NCBI GenBank assembly: GCA_020073605.1
Contig: JAIQEW010000005.1
Location: 264,754-328,753 of the forward strand
Source of the DNA: Terriglobia bacterium
Lineage (GTDB): Bacteria; Acidobacteriota; Terriglobia; Acidiferrales; UBA7541
Direction of reading: 5' to 3'
DNA length: 64,000 bases
Each line of letters opens with the position of its first letter. Within the stretch, counting starts at the first letter, position 1. The translations under genes and the position numbers were made by a program. The notes under the pieces were generated by a model that saw only the letters and a list, made by a program, of their open reading frames with translations, made no database searches and had not been told where the DNA came from. This document shows, piece by piece, positions 5,932 through 12,748 of the stretch.

Positions 5932-8020
5932 CGACTCTTTCCGGCCTTCGTTCTACGTCCATGCGGACGAATCTGCGTTGCAGCAGCTTGCTCACATAAT
6001 CCCAGGTCGGTTCCGCGCAGACTGCCGCCGAATAGAACGCACGGACATTTGGCAAGCGCAGCCGATCCGAACGCTCGAAATCGCCGTGCACAACCCGATG
6101 CTCTTTCGTTCGGTGGTCCATTTTGCCCAGAGCGTGGATGCCGACGCGCGTCTCTATAACTCCGACCTGATGCTCGCGTCTCTGTACTGCTGGGAGCGGA
6201 ACCTGTTTCCGCTGGCGCGCGTGGAAGCGGACGTTGATGAAGAGGGACGAATTCTCGGCCTTGCCTGTGTGGACGATCCCTGGGCGCTCGACTACGAGTT
6301 GCCGCCGCTCCGGATCATGGAGATGAGGCTGGCGGGCCTCTCGCACGTCAACCCGGCCCACGGGCGGAGGGGCGCTCTCGAAGTCGAGATCGACGGCGAG
6401 GCTCACTCGCTCGACGATTCCGACATACCCGCTGCTGAAAACTTCGCCCGGCTGCTGAAACGATACGATCCCGATCTTCTTCTCACCGACTGGGGCGACT
6501 CGGCGGTGTTGCCGCACCTGCTTCAGCAGGCGGAACGCTGCCGCATCCGGCTCCCGTTGAACCGCGACTCTTTGCCTATCCAGCAGAGCCGCGGGCGCAG
6601 CTACATGAGTTACGGGCGGATTCTGTTCAAGGAATCAGCCACGACGCTTTTCGGCCGCCTGCACGTGGACGGCTCGAACTCTTTCATGGCCAGCAAGTGC
6701 GAACTCGCGGGGCTGTGGGAGTTCGCGCGCGTGACGAAGCTGCCCATCCAGTACGCCACGCGGACGACGGCCGGCACGGGCATTTCCTACATGCAAATGG
6801 AGCTTGCCTGGCGCGACGGCGTGCTCATCCCGGCGCAGAAGGCGGAGCCGGAGGATCTGAAGACGCCGGATGAGCTGCTCTGCGCGGATCGCGGCGGCCT
6901 CGTCTTCACGCCGAAGATCGGCTTCCACGAGAACGTGGCGGAACTTGATTTCGTCAGCGAGTACCCGAGCATCATGGCCAGATTCAACATCTCGCCGGAG
7001 ACGGTGAACTGCCACTGCTGCCCGGATACGCCGCGCGTTCCCGAGCTGGGCTACCGTATCTGCCAGAAGCGGCGGGGCATCACCAGCCGCGTCGTCGAAC
7101 GGCTGATTGCGAAACGCACCGCGCTGAAGCGGCTCCAGCGCGCCGCCACAGGAGACGCGGCGCAGCGGTACAAATTGCAAAGGGACTCGCTCAAGTGGCT
7201 GCTGGTCTGCTGCTTCGGGTACACCGGCTACAAGAACGCTCGATTCGGAAAGATCGAGGCCCACGAAGCCATCAACGCCGTCGCGCGTGAAACGCTTCTG
7301 GTCGCCAAAGAGATTGCAGAGGGCCAGGGCTACGAACTTCTGCACGCCCTCGTGGATTCGATGTACGTCCGGAAACCGGGCGCCACGCCGGAGGACTACG
7401 AAAGGCTCGCGCAGGAAATCGAGACGAAAACCAATCTGCCGATGGCAGTCGAGTCCGTCTACCGCTACGTTGTATTCCTGGCTTCGAAGCAGTATGCGGA
7501 TGTGCCTGTGCCGAATCGTTTCTTTGCCGTCGGCGGCGCGGACGGATTGAAAGTGCGAGGCCTCGAACTGCGCCGGCACGATACGCCGCCGATCGTATCC
7601 CGAATGCAGCACGAAGTTTTGGAAATCCTGGCCGAAGCGAGCGATTACGAGACCTACTGCCGGAAGCTCGAAGATGCTCAAAGAGTGCTCGATCGTTATC
7701 TGGAGCGTGTGGAAGAGGGCAGCGCCACGGTGGAGGAGTTGGTGATCAGCAAGCGAATCACGAAGCCGCCCCGCGACTACGAGAAGGCCAGTGTCGTTGC
7801 CATCGCCGCGCAGCAACTGTATGGACACGGCGTGAGGCTGCGGCCCGGGCAAACCATCGAATACGTCATCACGGATGCGGACAATCGTGTCCCGAACGAT
7901 CGCGTTCGCGCATACGCGCTATGGGAAGGATGGCGGGGATACGACCGGGGAAAATATCAGGAGATGGTGCGCGAGGCGTTTGCGCCGTTCGAGCAGTTCG
8001 TGCGCTCGTTTATCCGCTGA
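5834..8020 (+). CDS. Divergent family B DNA polymerase
   Basis: A 728-residue PolB. I chose ATG 5834 (MRLTGWILDLYPCP) over an upstream TTG because it has gcagggtgcg in front and starts the conserved N-terminal region. Motif A is ELDFVSEYPSIM (Asp372). Motif B is RDSLKWLLVCCFGYTGYKNA. Motif C reads HALVDSMYV: the usual Asp-Thr-Asp is Leu-Val-Asp, so only the second Asp (Asp508) remains. The palm/thumb segments ASKQYAD and RPGQTIEYVI are present. The exonuclease domain looks degraded: the expected FD-I-E strand is LRIMEMRLAG and the second motif is DPDLLLTDWGDSAVLP. It is shorter than replicative PolBs. With the RecA-fold protein and small protein it forms an operon; probably a repair or translesion enzyme, and probably without proofreading. 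Confidence 0.85.
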   Translation: MRLTGWILDLYPCPQGMTLWLLTPNQTTHKLTDDSFRPSFYVHADESALQQLAHIIPGRFRADCRRIERTDIWQAQPIRTLEIAVHNPMLFRSVVHFAQSVDADARLYNSDLMLASLYCWERNLFPLARVEADVDEEGRILGLACVDDPWALDYELPPLRIMEMRLAGLSHVNPAHGRRGALEVEIDGEAHSLDDSDIPAAENFARLLKRYDPDLLLTDWGDSAVLPHLLQQAERCRIRLPLNRDSLPIQQSRGRSYMSYGRILFKESATTLFGRLHVDGSNSFMASKCELAGLWEFARVTKLPIQYATRTTAGTGISYMQMELAWRDGVLIPAQKAEPEDLKTPDELLCADRGGLVFTPKIGFHENVAELDFVSEYPSIMARFNISPETVNCHCCPDTPRVPELGYRICQKRRGITSRVVERLIAKRTALKRLQRAATGDAAQRYKLQRDSLKWLLVCCFGYTGYKNARFGKIEAHEAINAVARETLLVAKEIAEGQGYELLHALVDSMYVRKPGATPEDYERLAQEIETKTNLPMAVESVYRYVVFLASKQYADVPVPNRFFAVGGADGLKVRGLELRRHDTPPIVSRMQHEVLEILAEASDYETYCRKLEDAQRVLDRYLERVEEGSATVEELVISKRITKPPRDYEKASVVAIAAQQLYGHGVRLRPGQTIEYVITDADNRVPNDRVRAYALWEGWRGYDRGKYQEMVREAFAPFEQFVRSFIR

Positions 8021-8083
8021 CCTATGACGGCCGCGGCAGGCCGCATTGGGTTGAAAGGCTCGTCTGACATTCGCGGGAAAAAA

Positions 8084-8160
8084 TGGCGGGGACGACGAGA
8101 CTCGAACTCGCGACCTCTGCCGTGACAGGGCAGCGTTCTAACCGACTGAACTACGTCCCC
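8084..8160 (-). tRNA. tRNA-Asp (GTC anticodon)
   Basis: The minus strand folds as a 77-nt tRNA: acceptor GGGGACG pairs with CGTCCCC, discriminator G, then an encoded CCA (8084-8086). The anticodon stem CTGCC/GGCAG encloses loop ctgtcac, giving anticodon GTC. The D-loop TAGTTCAGTCGGTTAGAA and T-arm GTTCGAGTC are standard. It once followed tRNA-Val at about 17 bp, before the islet separated them. Confidence 0.95.
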
Positions 8161-8177
8161 GCGGTATCTTCACCAGA

Positions 8178-8224
8178 TGGTGGGCGGTCAGCGATTTGAA
8201 CGCTGGACCTTCCGGGTGTAAACC
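8178..8224 (-). repeat. Detached 3' end of tRNA-Val (distal att-like repeat)
   Basis: These 47 bp are identical to 10592-10638, the 3' part of the intact tRNA-Val including its CCA and T-arm and half of the anticodon loop. Similarity stops abruptly at 8225. Same orientation as the tRNA. An exact 3' tRNA copy in direct orientation is the mark of site-specific integration at a tRNA gene. Confidence 0.88.
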
Positions 8225-8374
8225 CGTTCCCACCTGCCATCTCACACTCTATCAGAGTTGGTAAGCGCCTATCAAATCTGTGATTTTGCTAGAATCAGTG
8301 ATCGGCCCTGATCTACTCGGATAGGCAGTGAGTTACTACGCTTTTCACCACAGTTCGGAGCCGCGAGGTAGGAC

Positions 8375-8749
8375 GTGTCTGAAAAGAAGCGCGGGCAGAA
8401 GACGGACCAAGCCGATGGGGTCGTGCGGATAGCTTATCCGCGTGGCGATCTTGAAGCCTATATCAAAGCGATTGAACGCGGACAACACGAGGCCGTCGAG
8501 GAACTTGATCGTGTTAATGAGAATCGGAAGGGTAAACGCAAGCTGCGCCTGCCAATAGAAGTGTCGTTTCTCGACGCGGCCGGAAACAAAGAGTTCACCT
8601 TCTCCACTTCCGGCAGTCCACCACCAGAGGTGTACTTCGAAAGAGGGCTAAGCACTGCCGACCTTCCCAACTTCGCTTATGTGGTCGCAACGGACGGCAG
8701 GGAAAAAATCGTCATTCGCATCGAGTTTGAAGATGCCGTTGTGCAATGA
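8375..8749 (+). CDS. Islet hypothetical protein
   Basis: A 124-residue protein with a GTG start at 8375 preceded by gaggtagga. The N-terminus is basic and polar (MSEKKRGQKTDQADG); residues 40 to 124 alternate charged and hydrophobic positions as in a small alpha/beta or beta-rich domain (LRLPIEVSFLDAAGNKEF, then KIVIRIEFEDAVV at the end). No signal peptide or membrane segment, no family recognised. It is the first plus-strand gene of the tRNA-Val islet, 68 bp before the HEPN-like gene, and the two may be co-transcribed. Confidence 0.55.
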   Translation: MSEKKRGQKTDQADGVVRIAYPRGDLEAYIKAIERGQHEAVEELDRVNENRKGKRKLRLPIEVSFLDAAGNKEFTFSTSGSPPPEVYFERGLSTADLPNFAYVVATDGREKIVIRIEFEDAVVQ

Positions 8750-8817
8750 GACGGCCCGCTGTTGACCGTCCGATGAAAGTGTCGTAAACGTCTATGGGTT
8801 GAGGACTTTGTCCCACG

Positions 8818-9642
8818 ATGAGCTGGACAGATCGATTCGATGACATTCATACCCTGAGGATGTTTGTTGATGTTTGCCAAGCGGGCTTGTCAAGCGCTTT
8901 GCATGCAACCCGGGTAGTTGATGTATTGAAAGATAGTCATGAGAAATATGGCAAGCCGGAGCGATTTGCGTCGGACGAGTATTACCGTGCAGCGAAGAAA
9001 CAGGCGGAGAGGGAACAGATATTTGCCAGTGACCAGGAATCGAAAGGCTTCACATACCTTTATGGTCTAGCTTCAATAAAACTCTGGAGCATTCTCGAAT
9101 CGACGATCGACGATGTCGCGTTGGAATGCGTTCTGAGCCCTGAGAAATGTAGCGACGGAAAGCTGCTAGCGGGATTAAAAGGGCCACTCCTAGAGTTTTT
9201 CACATCGTCTCCTGATGAACGTGCAGAACTTCTCGTTCGGCAGTTGAAACAAGACGTTAGGTCAAGCATGCAAAAAGGAATAGGACGGTACGAAGCGATT
9301 CTCGCGCCATTGGGTGTCGAAGGTGCCGTTCCCGACGCGGTGCGACGGGTGATATTCGAACTCGCGGAGGTGCGAAATGTCCTTGTGCATCGTCGAGGAT
9401 TTGCTGATAAGCGATTCGTTTCGAGTTGTCCGTGGTTTGGTGCCACTCTAAATAACGAGTTGCCACTGAAGGAAGAACACTTCCTCCGTTACGAACTCGC
9501 GGTGAGCTGTTACCTTCTCGAAATAGATTTGCGCTTTCGTCGCCGGGACCATCCTCCTGATTTCGAACCAGAGACGAAAAATGACGTCATCAACCTGAGG
9601 GATGAACTGCTAAAGAGGCTCGAAGGCGCACTTGCGCAATAG
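8818..9642 (+). CDS. Islet HEPN-like protein
   Basis: A 274-residue, mainly helical protein. Residues 186-191 are RNVLVH within AEVRNVLVHRRGFADKRF; this RX4H arrangement with Asn after Arg, followed by a short turn and Asp-x-Arg-Phe, is what HEPN domains of the RiboL-PSP type show. The middle helix FTYLYGLASIKLWSILESTI would pair with it. HEPN proteins of this kind are often RNA-cleaving toxins or structural partners in defence systems, but some are not nucleases. The start at ATG 8818 has no strong ribosome-binding site, so coupling to the preceding gene is possible. It is not visibly similar to the HEPN-like protein of the IS element outside the motif. Nuclease function is inferred. Confidence 0.62.
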   Translation: MSWTDRFDDIHTLRMFVDVCQAGLSSALHATRVVDVLKDSHEKYGKPERFASDEYYRAAKKQAEREQIFASDQESKGFTYLYGLASIKLWSILESTIDDVALECVLSPEKCSDGKLLAGLKGPLLEFFTSSPDERAELLVRQLKQDVRSSMQKGIGRYEAILAPLGVEGAVPDAVRRVIFELAEVRNVLVHRRGFADKRFVSSCPWFGATLNNELPLKEEHFLRYELAVSCYLLEIDLRFRRRDHPPDFEPETKNDVINLRDELLKRLEGALAQ

Positions 9643-9822
9643 AGGACGCTTTCCTGCGCATCACACTGACGACGCCGTGGGCGTGGGATGTCTCCGTCTC
9701 CATTCCGCGCGAGCTTCATGGAGTTGGATGGAGAACGCCCCAAGGCAGCAATCGATCTTATCGCCGACGCGAAATGCGCTCAGATTCGAGCCTACGAAGC
9801 GGAGTTTGGTCCGTGGGACGGA
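9643..9822. other. Convergent intergenic segment of the islet
   Basis: 180 bp between the stop of the HEPN-like gene and the stop of the minus-strand gene. Short open frames occur but none has a ribosome-binding site or recognisable protein character. No strong terminator hairpin was seen. Confidence 0.4.
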
Positions 9823-10542
9823 TTAAGAACCGACTGCGCAAGAGCGAATGAAGTCCAGTCCCTTTCTTAGCAGCGCATAACGGCTTGGAGGATCAGCAAA
9901 AACATTTTGGTTGTTCGGCTGTTGCAGTCGACTTACGAGACCAAAACTCTCTAGTTTAGCGAACGCGCTTTCTCTCGCTGGGTCATGTGAATCAGCCCAA
10001 AATCCTTGGGGCCAGCGTTGGTATGCATCATAGTGGCTGATTCGTCCTTGCACACGTACGGTGTCGCCATGGATACGAACCAGCTCATTGAGGAGCTGCA
10101 CCTCGTAGTCCGATAGTTGAGTCGCCGTTCGCATCATCTCTTCGACATCATCCGCTTCTGGCTTTGGAACCAGCGTAAGCGACTTCGCCAAGATTCTTCC
10201 GATGCGCGTCACTCGAGATTTGGCCCTTGTTTGTTCGGCTTTTTTCAACCCATCTTGTAGAAGTGTCAACCATTCGGGCAGGCGTTGCGGATCTTTTCGG
10301 ATAACCTGAAGTTCCTTTTCGTGTCTTCTAACTTCGTCCTTGACCACTTCGAGCGTCAGTTCGATCTTTTCCAGTCGATCAGCCGCTACGCGCCCGATTA
10401 TCTTCTCTGCGGCCGATCCGAACGGCCACGGAAGACCTAGCGCCTCGGCAAACGCGGCGAGTCGCGCAACAACCGGATCGGAAGCCAGTGCTTCGATTTC
10501 GAGGTGAGTCTCTACGGCGCTGATAGGGTCGTCGATAGCCAT
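9823..10542 (-). CDS. Islet hypothetical protein with coiled coil
   Basis: A 239-residue protein. The frame is open further upstream, but that part is translated tRNA sequence, so the start is placed at ATG 10542 (MAIDDPISAVETH). Residues about 40-85 form a likely coiled coil (DRLEKIELTLEVVKDEVRRH and on to LQVIRKD). The C-terminal half (YEVQLLNELVRIHGD, later YALLRKGLDFIRSC) could be a winged-helix-type domain. No family recognised. It converges with the two other islet genes and begins 49 bp from the tRNA-Val 3' end. Possibly a regulator or an adaptor of the islet. Confidence 0.5.
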   Translation of the reverse strand: MAIDDPISAVETHLEIEALASDPVVARLAAFAEALGLPWPFGSAAEKIIGRVAADRLEKIELTLEVVKDEVRRHEKELQVIRKDPQRLPEWLTLLQDGLKKAEQTRAKSRVTRIGRILAKSLTLVPKPEADDVEEMMRTATQLSDYEVQLLNELVRIHGDTVRVQGRISHYDAYQRWPQGFWADSHDPARESAFAKLESFGLVSRLQQPNNQNVFADPPSRYALLRKGLDFIRSCAVGS

Positions 10543-10591
10543 CCTGGAATCGCTACATTTTCCACTACAGTGAAAAGTTGGCGACTGTAAG

Positions 10592-10667
10592 TGGTGGGCG
10601 GTCAGCGATTTGAACGCTGGACCTTCCGGGTGTAAACCGGATGCTCTAACCGCTGAGCTAACCGCCC
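10592..10667 (-). tRNA. tRNA-Val (TAC anticodon)
   Basis: A 76-nt tRNA on the minus strand with acceptor GGGCGGT/ACCGCCC, discriminator A and encoded CCA (10592-10594). The anticodon stem TCCGG/CCGGA encloses tttacac, giving TAC. D-arm TAGCTCAGCGGTTAGAGC and T-arm CAGCGTTCAAATCGCTG are normal. Its 3' 47 bp recur at 8178-8224, so it is the attachment gene of the islet; the gene itself is intact. Confidence 0.95.
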
Positions 10668-11017
10668 ATCGAGCCATCGTAGCAGAAGCCAGACGCTGGA
10701 GGCTAGCGCTTGAACGTCTCCAGCTTGATCCCGGGCGCTTCCGACGAAGTTCTTCGCACACCTATCGGACACATTCCATGAAGTCCGGCTCGCTCCTTCC
10801 GATGAATCCATAGAGGGCTCGCGTCTCGACTGCCGTTTTCGGTCAACCTGTACCTTGGTACAGGAGCAAAATTTTGCCTGTACGAAGGTACAGAGTACCG
10901 TGCGGCGGATCGGATGTTAGCTGATTCACTACGAACGGCGCAGCGCGTCGCCAATTTCCGGCCGGGTGCGTGCTACGCTGCAATCTCGCGGGGTTCTAGT
11001 ACCGCCCACGCACAACC
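10668..11017. other. Intergenic region between tRNA-Val and pilB
   Basis: 350 bp without a supported gene. It must hold the promoter of the tRNA-Val/Asp unit (minus strand) and of pilB (plus strand). The clear structure is a pair of palindromes at 10847-10894. No strong sigma-70 boxes could be assigned. Confidence 0.5.
10847..10894. promoter_or_regulatory. Two tandem palindromes, probable operators before pilB
   Basis: The first, 10847-10864, is a perfect palindrome with 8-bp arms (CCTGTACC tt GGTACAGG). The second, 10877-10894, is CCTGTACG aa GGTACAGA with two arm mismatches. Their centres are exactly 30 bp apart, so they lie on nearly the same face of the helix, as expected for cooperative binding of a dimeric regulator. 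They lie about 125-170 bp before the pilB start. The regulator is unknown. Confidence 0.55.
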
Positions 11018-12736
11018 ATGTCTTCGAGACTCGGTGAAATACTCGTCAAAGACAGCCTGATCTCCGCGGATCAGCTGAAGCAGGCGCTCGACTACCAAAA
11101 GAAAAATGGTGGCCGGCTGGGCACATGTCTCGTCAAGATGGGTTTGGTCAGCGACGACGACATCACTGCGGTGCTTTCCCGCCAGTACGGCGTTCCCTCG
11201 ATCAATCTGAAGTTTTATGAAGTCGATCCGGCGGTGATCAAACTCGTGCCGCAGGAGACCGCGGTCCGCTACCAGATCGTTCCGCTTTCCCGCGTGGGCT
11301 CGACGCTCACGATCGCGATGACCGATCCGACGAACGTCTTCGCGATGGACGACATCAAGTTCATGACCGGGTTCAACGTCGAACCCGTCGTCGCCTCGGA
11401 AACCGCGATCAGCGAGGCGATCCACAAGTTCTACGGCGAAGTCGAGAGCGTCGAAGAGCTCGACAAGGTAATGAAGGACCTGACGGGCGAGGAAGTGGAC
11501 GCTCTCGAGCTTGCAGCCGAAGAATCCGAGATGGACCTGGCGAGCCTCTCGAAGGCCGCCGAAGAAGCTCCCATCATCAAGTTGTGCAACCTGATTCTCA
11601 CCGACGCTGTCAAGCGCGGCGCGAGCGACATTCACGTCGAGCCCTACGAAAAGGAATTTCGCGTCCGGTTCCGCATCGACGGAATTTTGCAGAACGTGAT
11701 GGCTCCGCCCTTGAAGCTCAAAGACGCGATGACGAGCCGTATGAAGATCATGTCCAAGCTCGACATCAGCGAGAAGCGGCTGCCGCAAGACGGCCGCATC
11801 ATGATCAAGTACCTCAAGGACGGGAAGAGGAAAGAACTCGACTTCCGCGTTTCGACCGTCCCGACGCTGTTCGGCGAAAAGATCGTTCTCCGGTTGCTGG
11901 ACAAAGAAAACCTGCGCCTGGACATGACCAAGCTCGGATTCGAGCCGGAGGCGCTGGCCAAGTTCGAAAAGCAGATTCTGAAGCCCTACGGCATGGTGCT
12001 CGTCACGGGGCCTACAGGATCGGGAAAGACGAACACGCTGTATTCCTCGGTCGCGCGCCTCAATACCGCGGAAACGAACATCATGACCGCCGAGGACCCG
12101 GTCGAATTCCAGCTCCCCGGAATCAACCAGGTCCAGATGAAAGAGCAGATCGGGCTCAATTTCGCGTCTGCCCTCCGCGCTTTCCTGCGGCAGGACCCGA
12201 ACATCATCCTCGTCGGTGAGATTCGAGACTTCGAGACGGCGGAAATCGCCGTCAAGGCCGCGCTCACCGGCCACCTGGTGCTTTCGACCCTGCATACGAA
12301 CGACGCGCCATCCACGATCAGCCGGTTGATGAACATGGGTATTGAGCCATTCCTGGTGGCCACTTCGGTCAACCTGATTTGCGCGCAGCGGCTCGTTCGC
12401 CGCATCTGCGTGCAGTGCAAGGAGCAGTTGCAGATTCAGTCGCCGGCGCTGATCGAAGCGGGCTTCACGCCGGAAGAGGCCTCGAAAACCACTGTGCAGC
12501 ACGGCAAGGGCTGCGCCACGTGCAACAACACCGGCTACAAAGGCCGCGTCGGCCTGTATGAGGTCATGGAAATCAACGACGACCTCCGCGAGCTGATTCT
12601 CGTAGGAGCTTCGGCACTCGAACTCAAGAAGAAAGCCCTGGAACAGGGAATGATCACGCTGCGACGCAGCGGCTTGCAGAAAGTGGCCGCCGGCTTGACG
12701 ACCATGGAAGAAGTATTGCGCGAGACCATTCTGTAA
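11018..12736 (+). CDS. pilB: Type IV pilus assembly ATPase PilB
   Basis: A 572-residue GspE/PilB-family hexameric ATPase that powers pilus extension at the inner membrane. The N-terminal GspE-N/MshEN domain spans roughly residues 1-150 (LGEILVKDSLISADQLKQAL). The ATPase core has Walker A GPTGSGKTNTLYS, Walker B ILVGEIRDFETAEIA and the Asp/His boxes. A zinc-binding tetracysteine lies near the end (CVQCKEQ and CATCNNTGYKGR). It heads the block pilB-pilT-pilC-pilS-pilR-pilins; pilT follows after 12 bp. Length and motifs are complete. A second, related ATPase is at 22950-24581. Confidence 0.96.
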   Translation: MSSRLGEILVKDSLISADQLKQALDYQKKNGGRLGTCLVKMGLVSDDDITAVLSRQYGVPSINLKFYEVDPAVIKLVPQETAVRYQIVPLSRVGSTLTIAMTDPTNVFAMDDIKFMTGFNVEPVVASETAISEAIHKFYGEVESVEELDKVMKDLTGEEVDALELAAEESEMDLASLSKAAEEAPIIKLCNLILTDAVKRGASDIHVEPYEKEFRVRFRIDGILQNVMAPPLKLKDAMTSRMKIMSKLDISEKRLPQDGRIMIKYLKDGKRKELDFRVSTVPTLFGEKIVLRLLDKENLRLDMTKLGFEPEALAKFEKQILKPYGMVLVTGPTGSGKTNTLYSSVARLNTAETNIMTAEDPVEFQLPGINQVQMKEQIGLNFASALRAFLRQDPNIILVGEIRDFETAEIAVKAALTGHLVLSTLHTNDAPSTISRLMNMGIEPFLVATSVNLICAQRLVRRICVQCKEQLQIQSPALIEAGFTPEEASKTTVQHGKGCATCNNTGYKGRVGLYEVMEINDDLRELILVGASALELKKKALEQGMITLRRSGLQKVAAGLTTMEEVLRETIL

Positions 12737-12748
12737 TCGGAGGAGAAG

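Larger units (their letters stand above)
8178..10592. mobile_element. Integrase-less genomic islet at tRNA-Val
   Basis: A 2.4-kb segment lies between the intact tRNA-Val (10592-10667) and a 47-bp exact copy of its 3' end (8178-8224). Removing it would place tRNA-Val 17 bp from tRNA-Asp, a natural tandem. It contains three genes: 8375-8749 (+), 8818-9642 (+, HEPN-like) and 9823-10542 (-). No integrase, recombinase or excisionase can be seen, so it either lost its integrase or is mobilised in trans. Cargo genes are unlike their neighbours in composition and family. The boundaries are direct observation; mobility is inference. Confidence 0.78.

Noticed and set aside
9632..9870. Short frames between the islet HEPN-like gene and the convergent gene
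   Set aside because: No ribosome-binding site and no protein-like pattern that persists; overlaps the end of the minus-strand gene.
9823..10761. Longer version of the islet minus-strand gene
   Set aside because: The extra N-terminal part is translated tRNA-Val sequence; the start at 10542 is more plausible.
10973..12502. Long minus-strand frame opposite pilB
   Set aside because: Composition is an Arg/Asp/His-rich shadow of the PilB codons without any recognisable domain.
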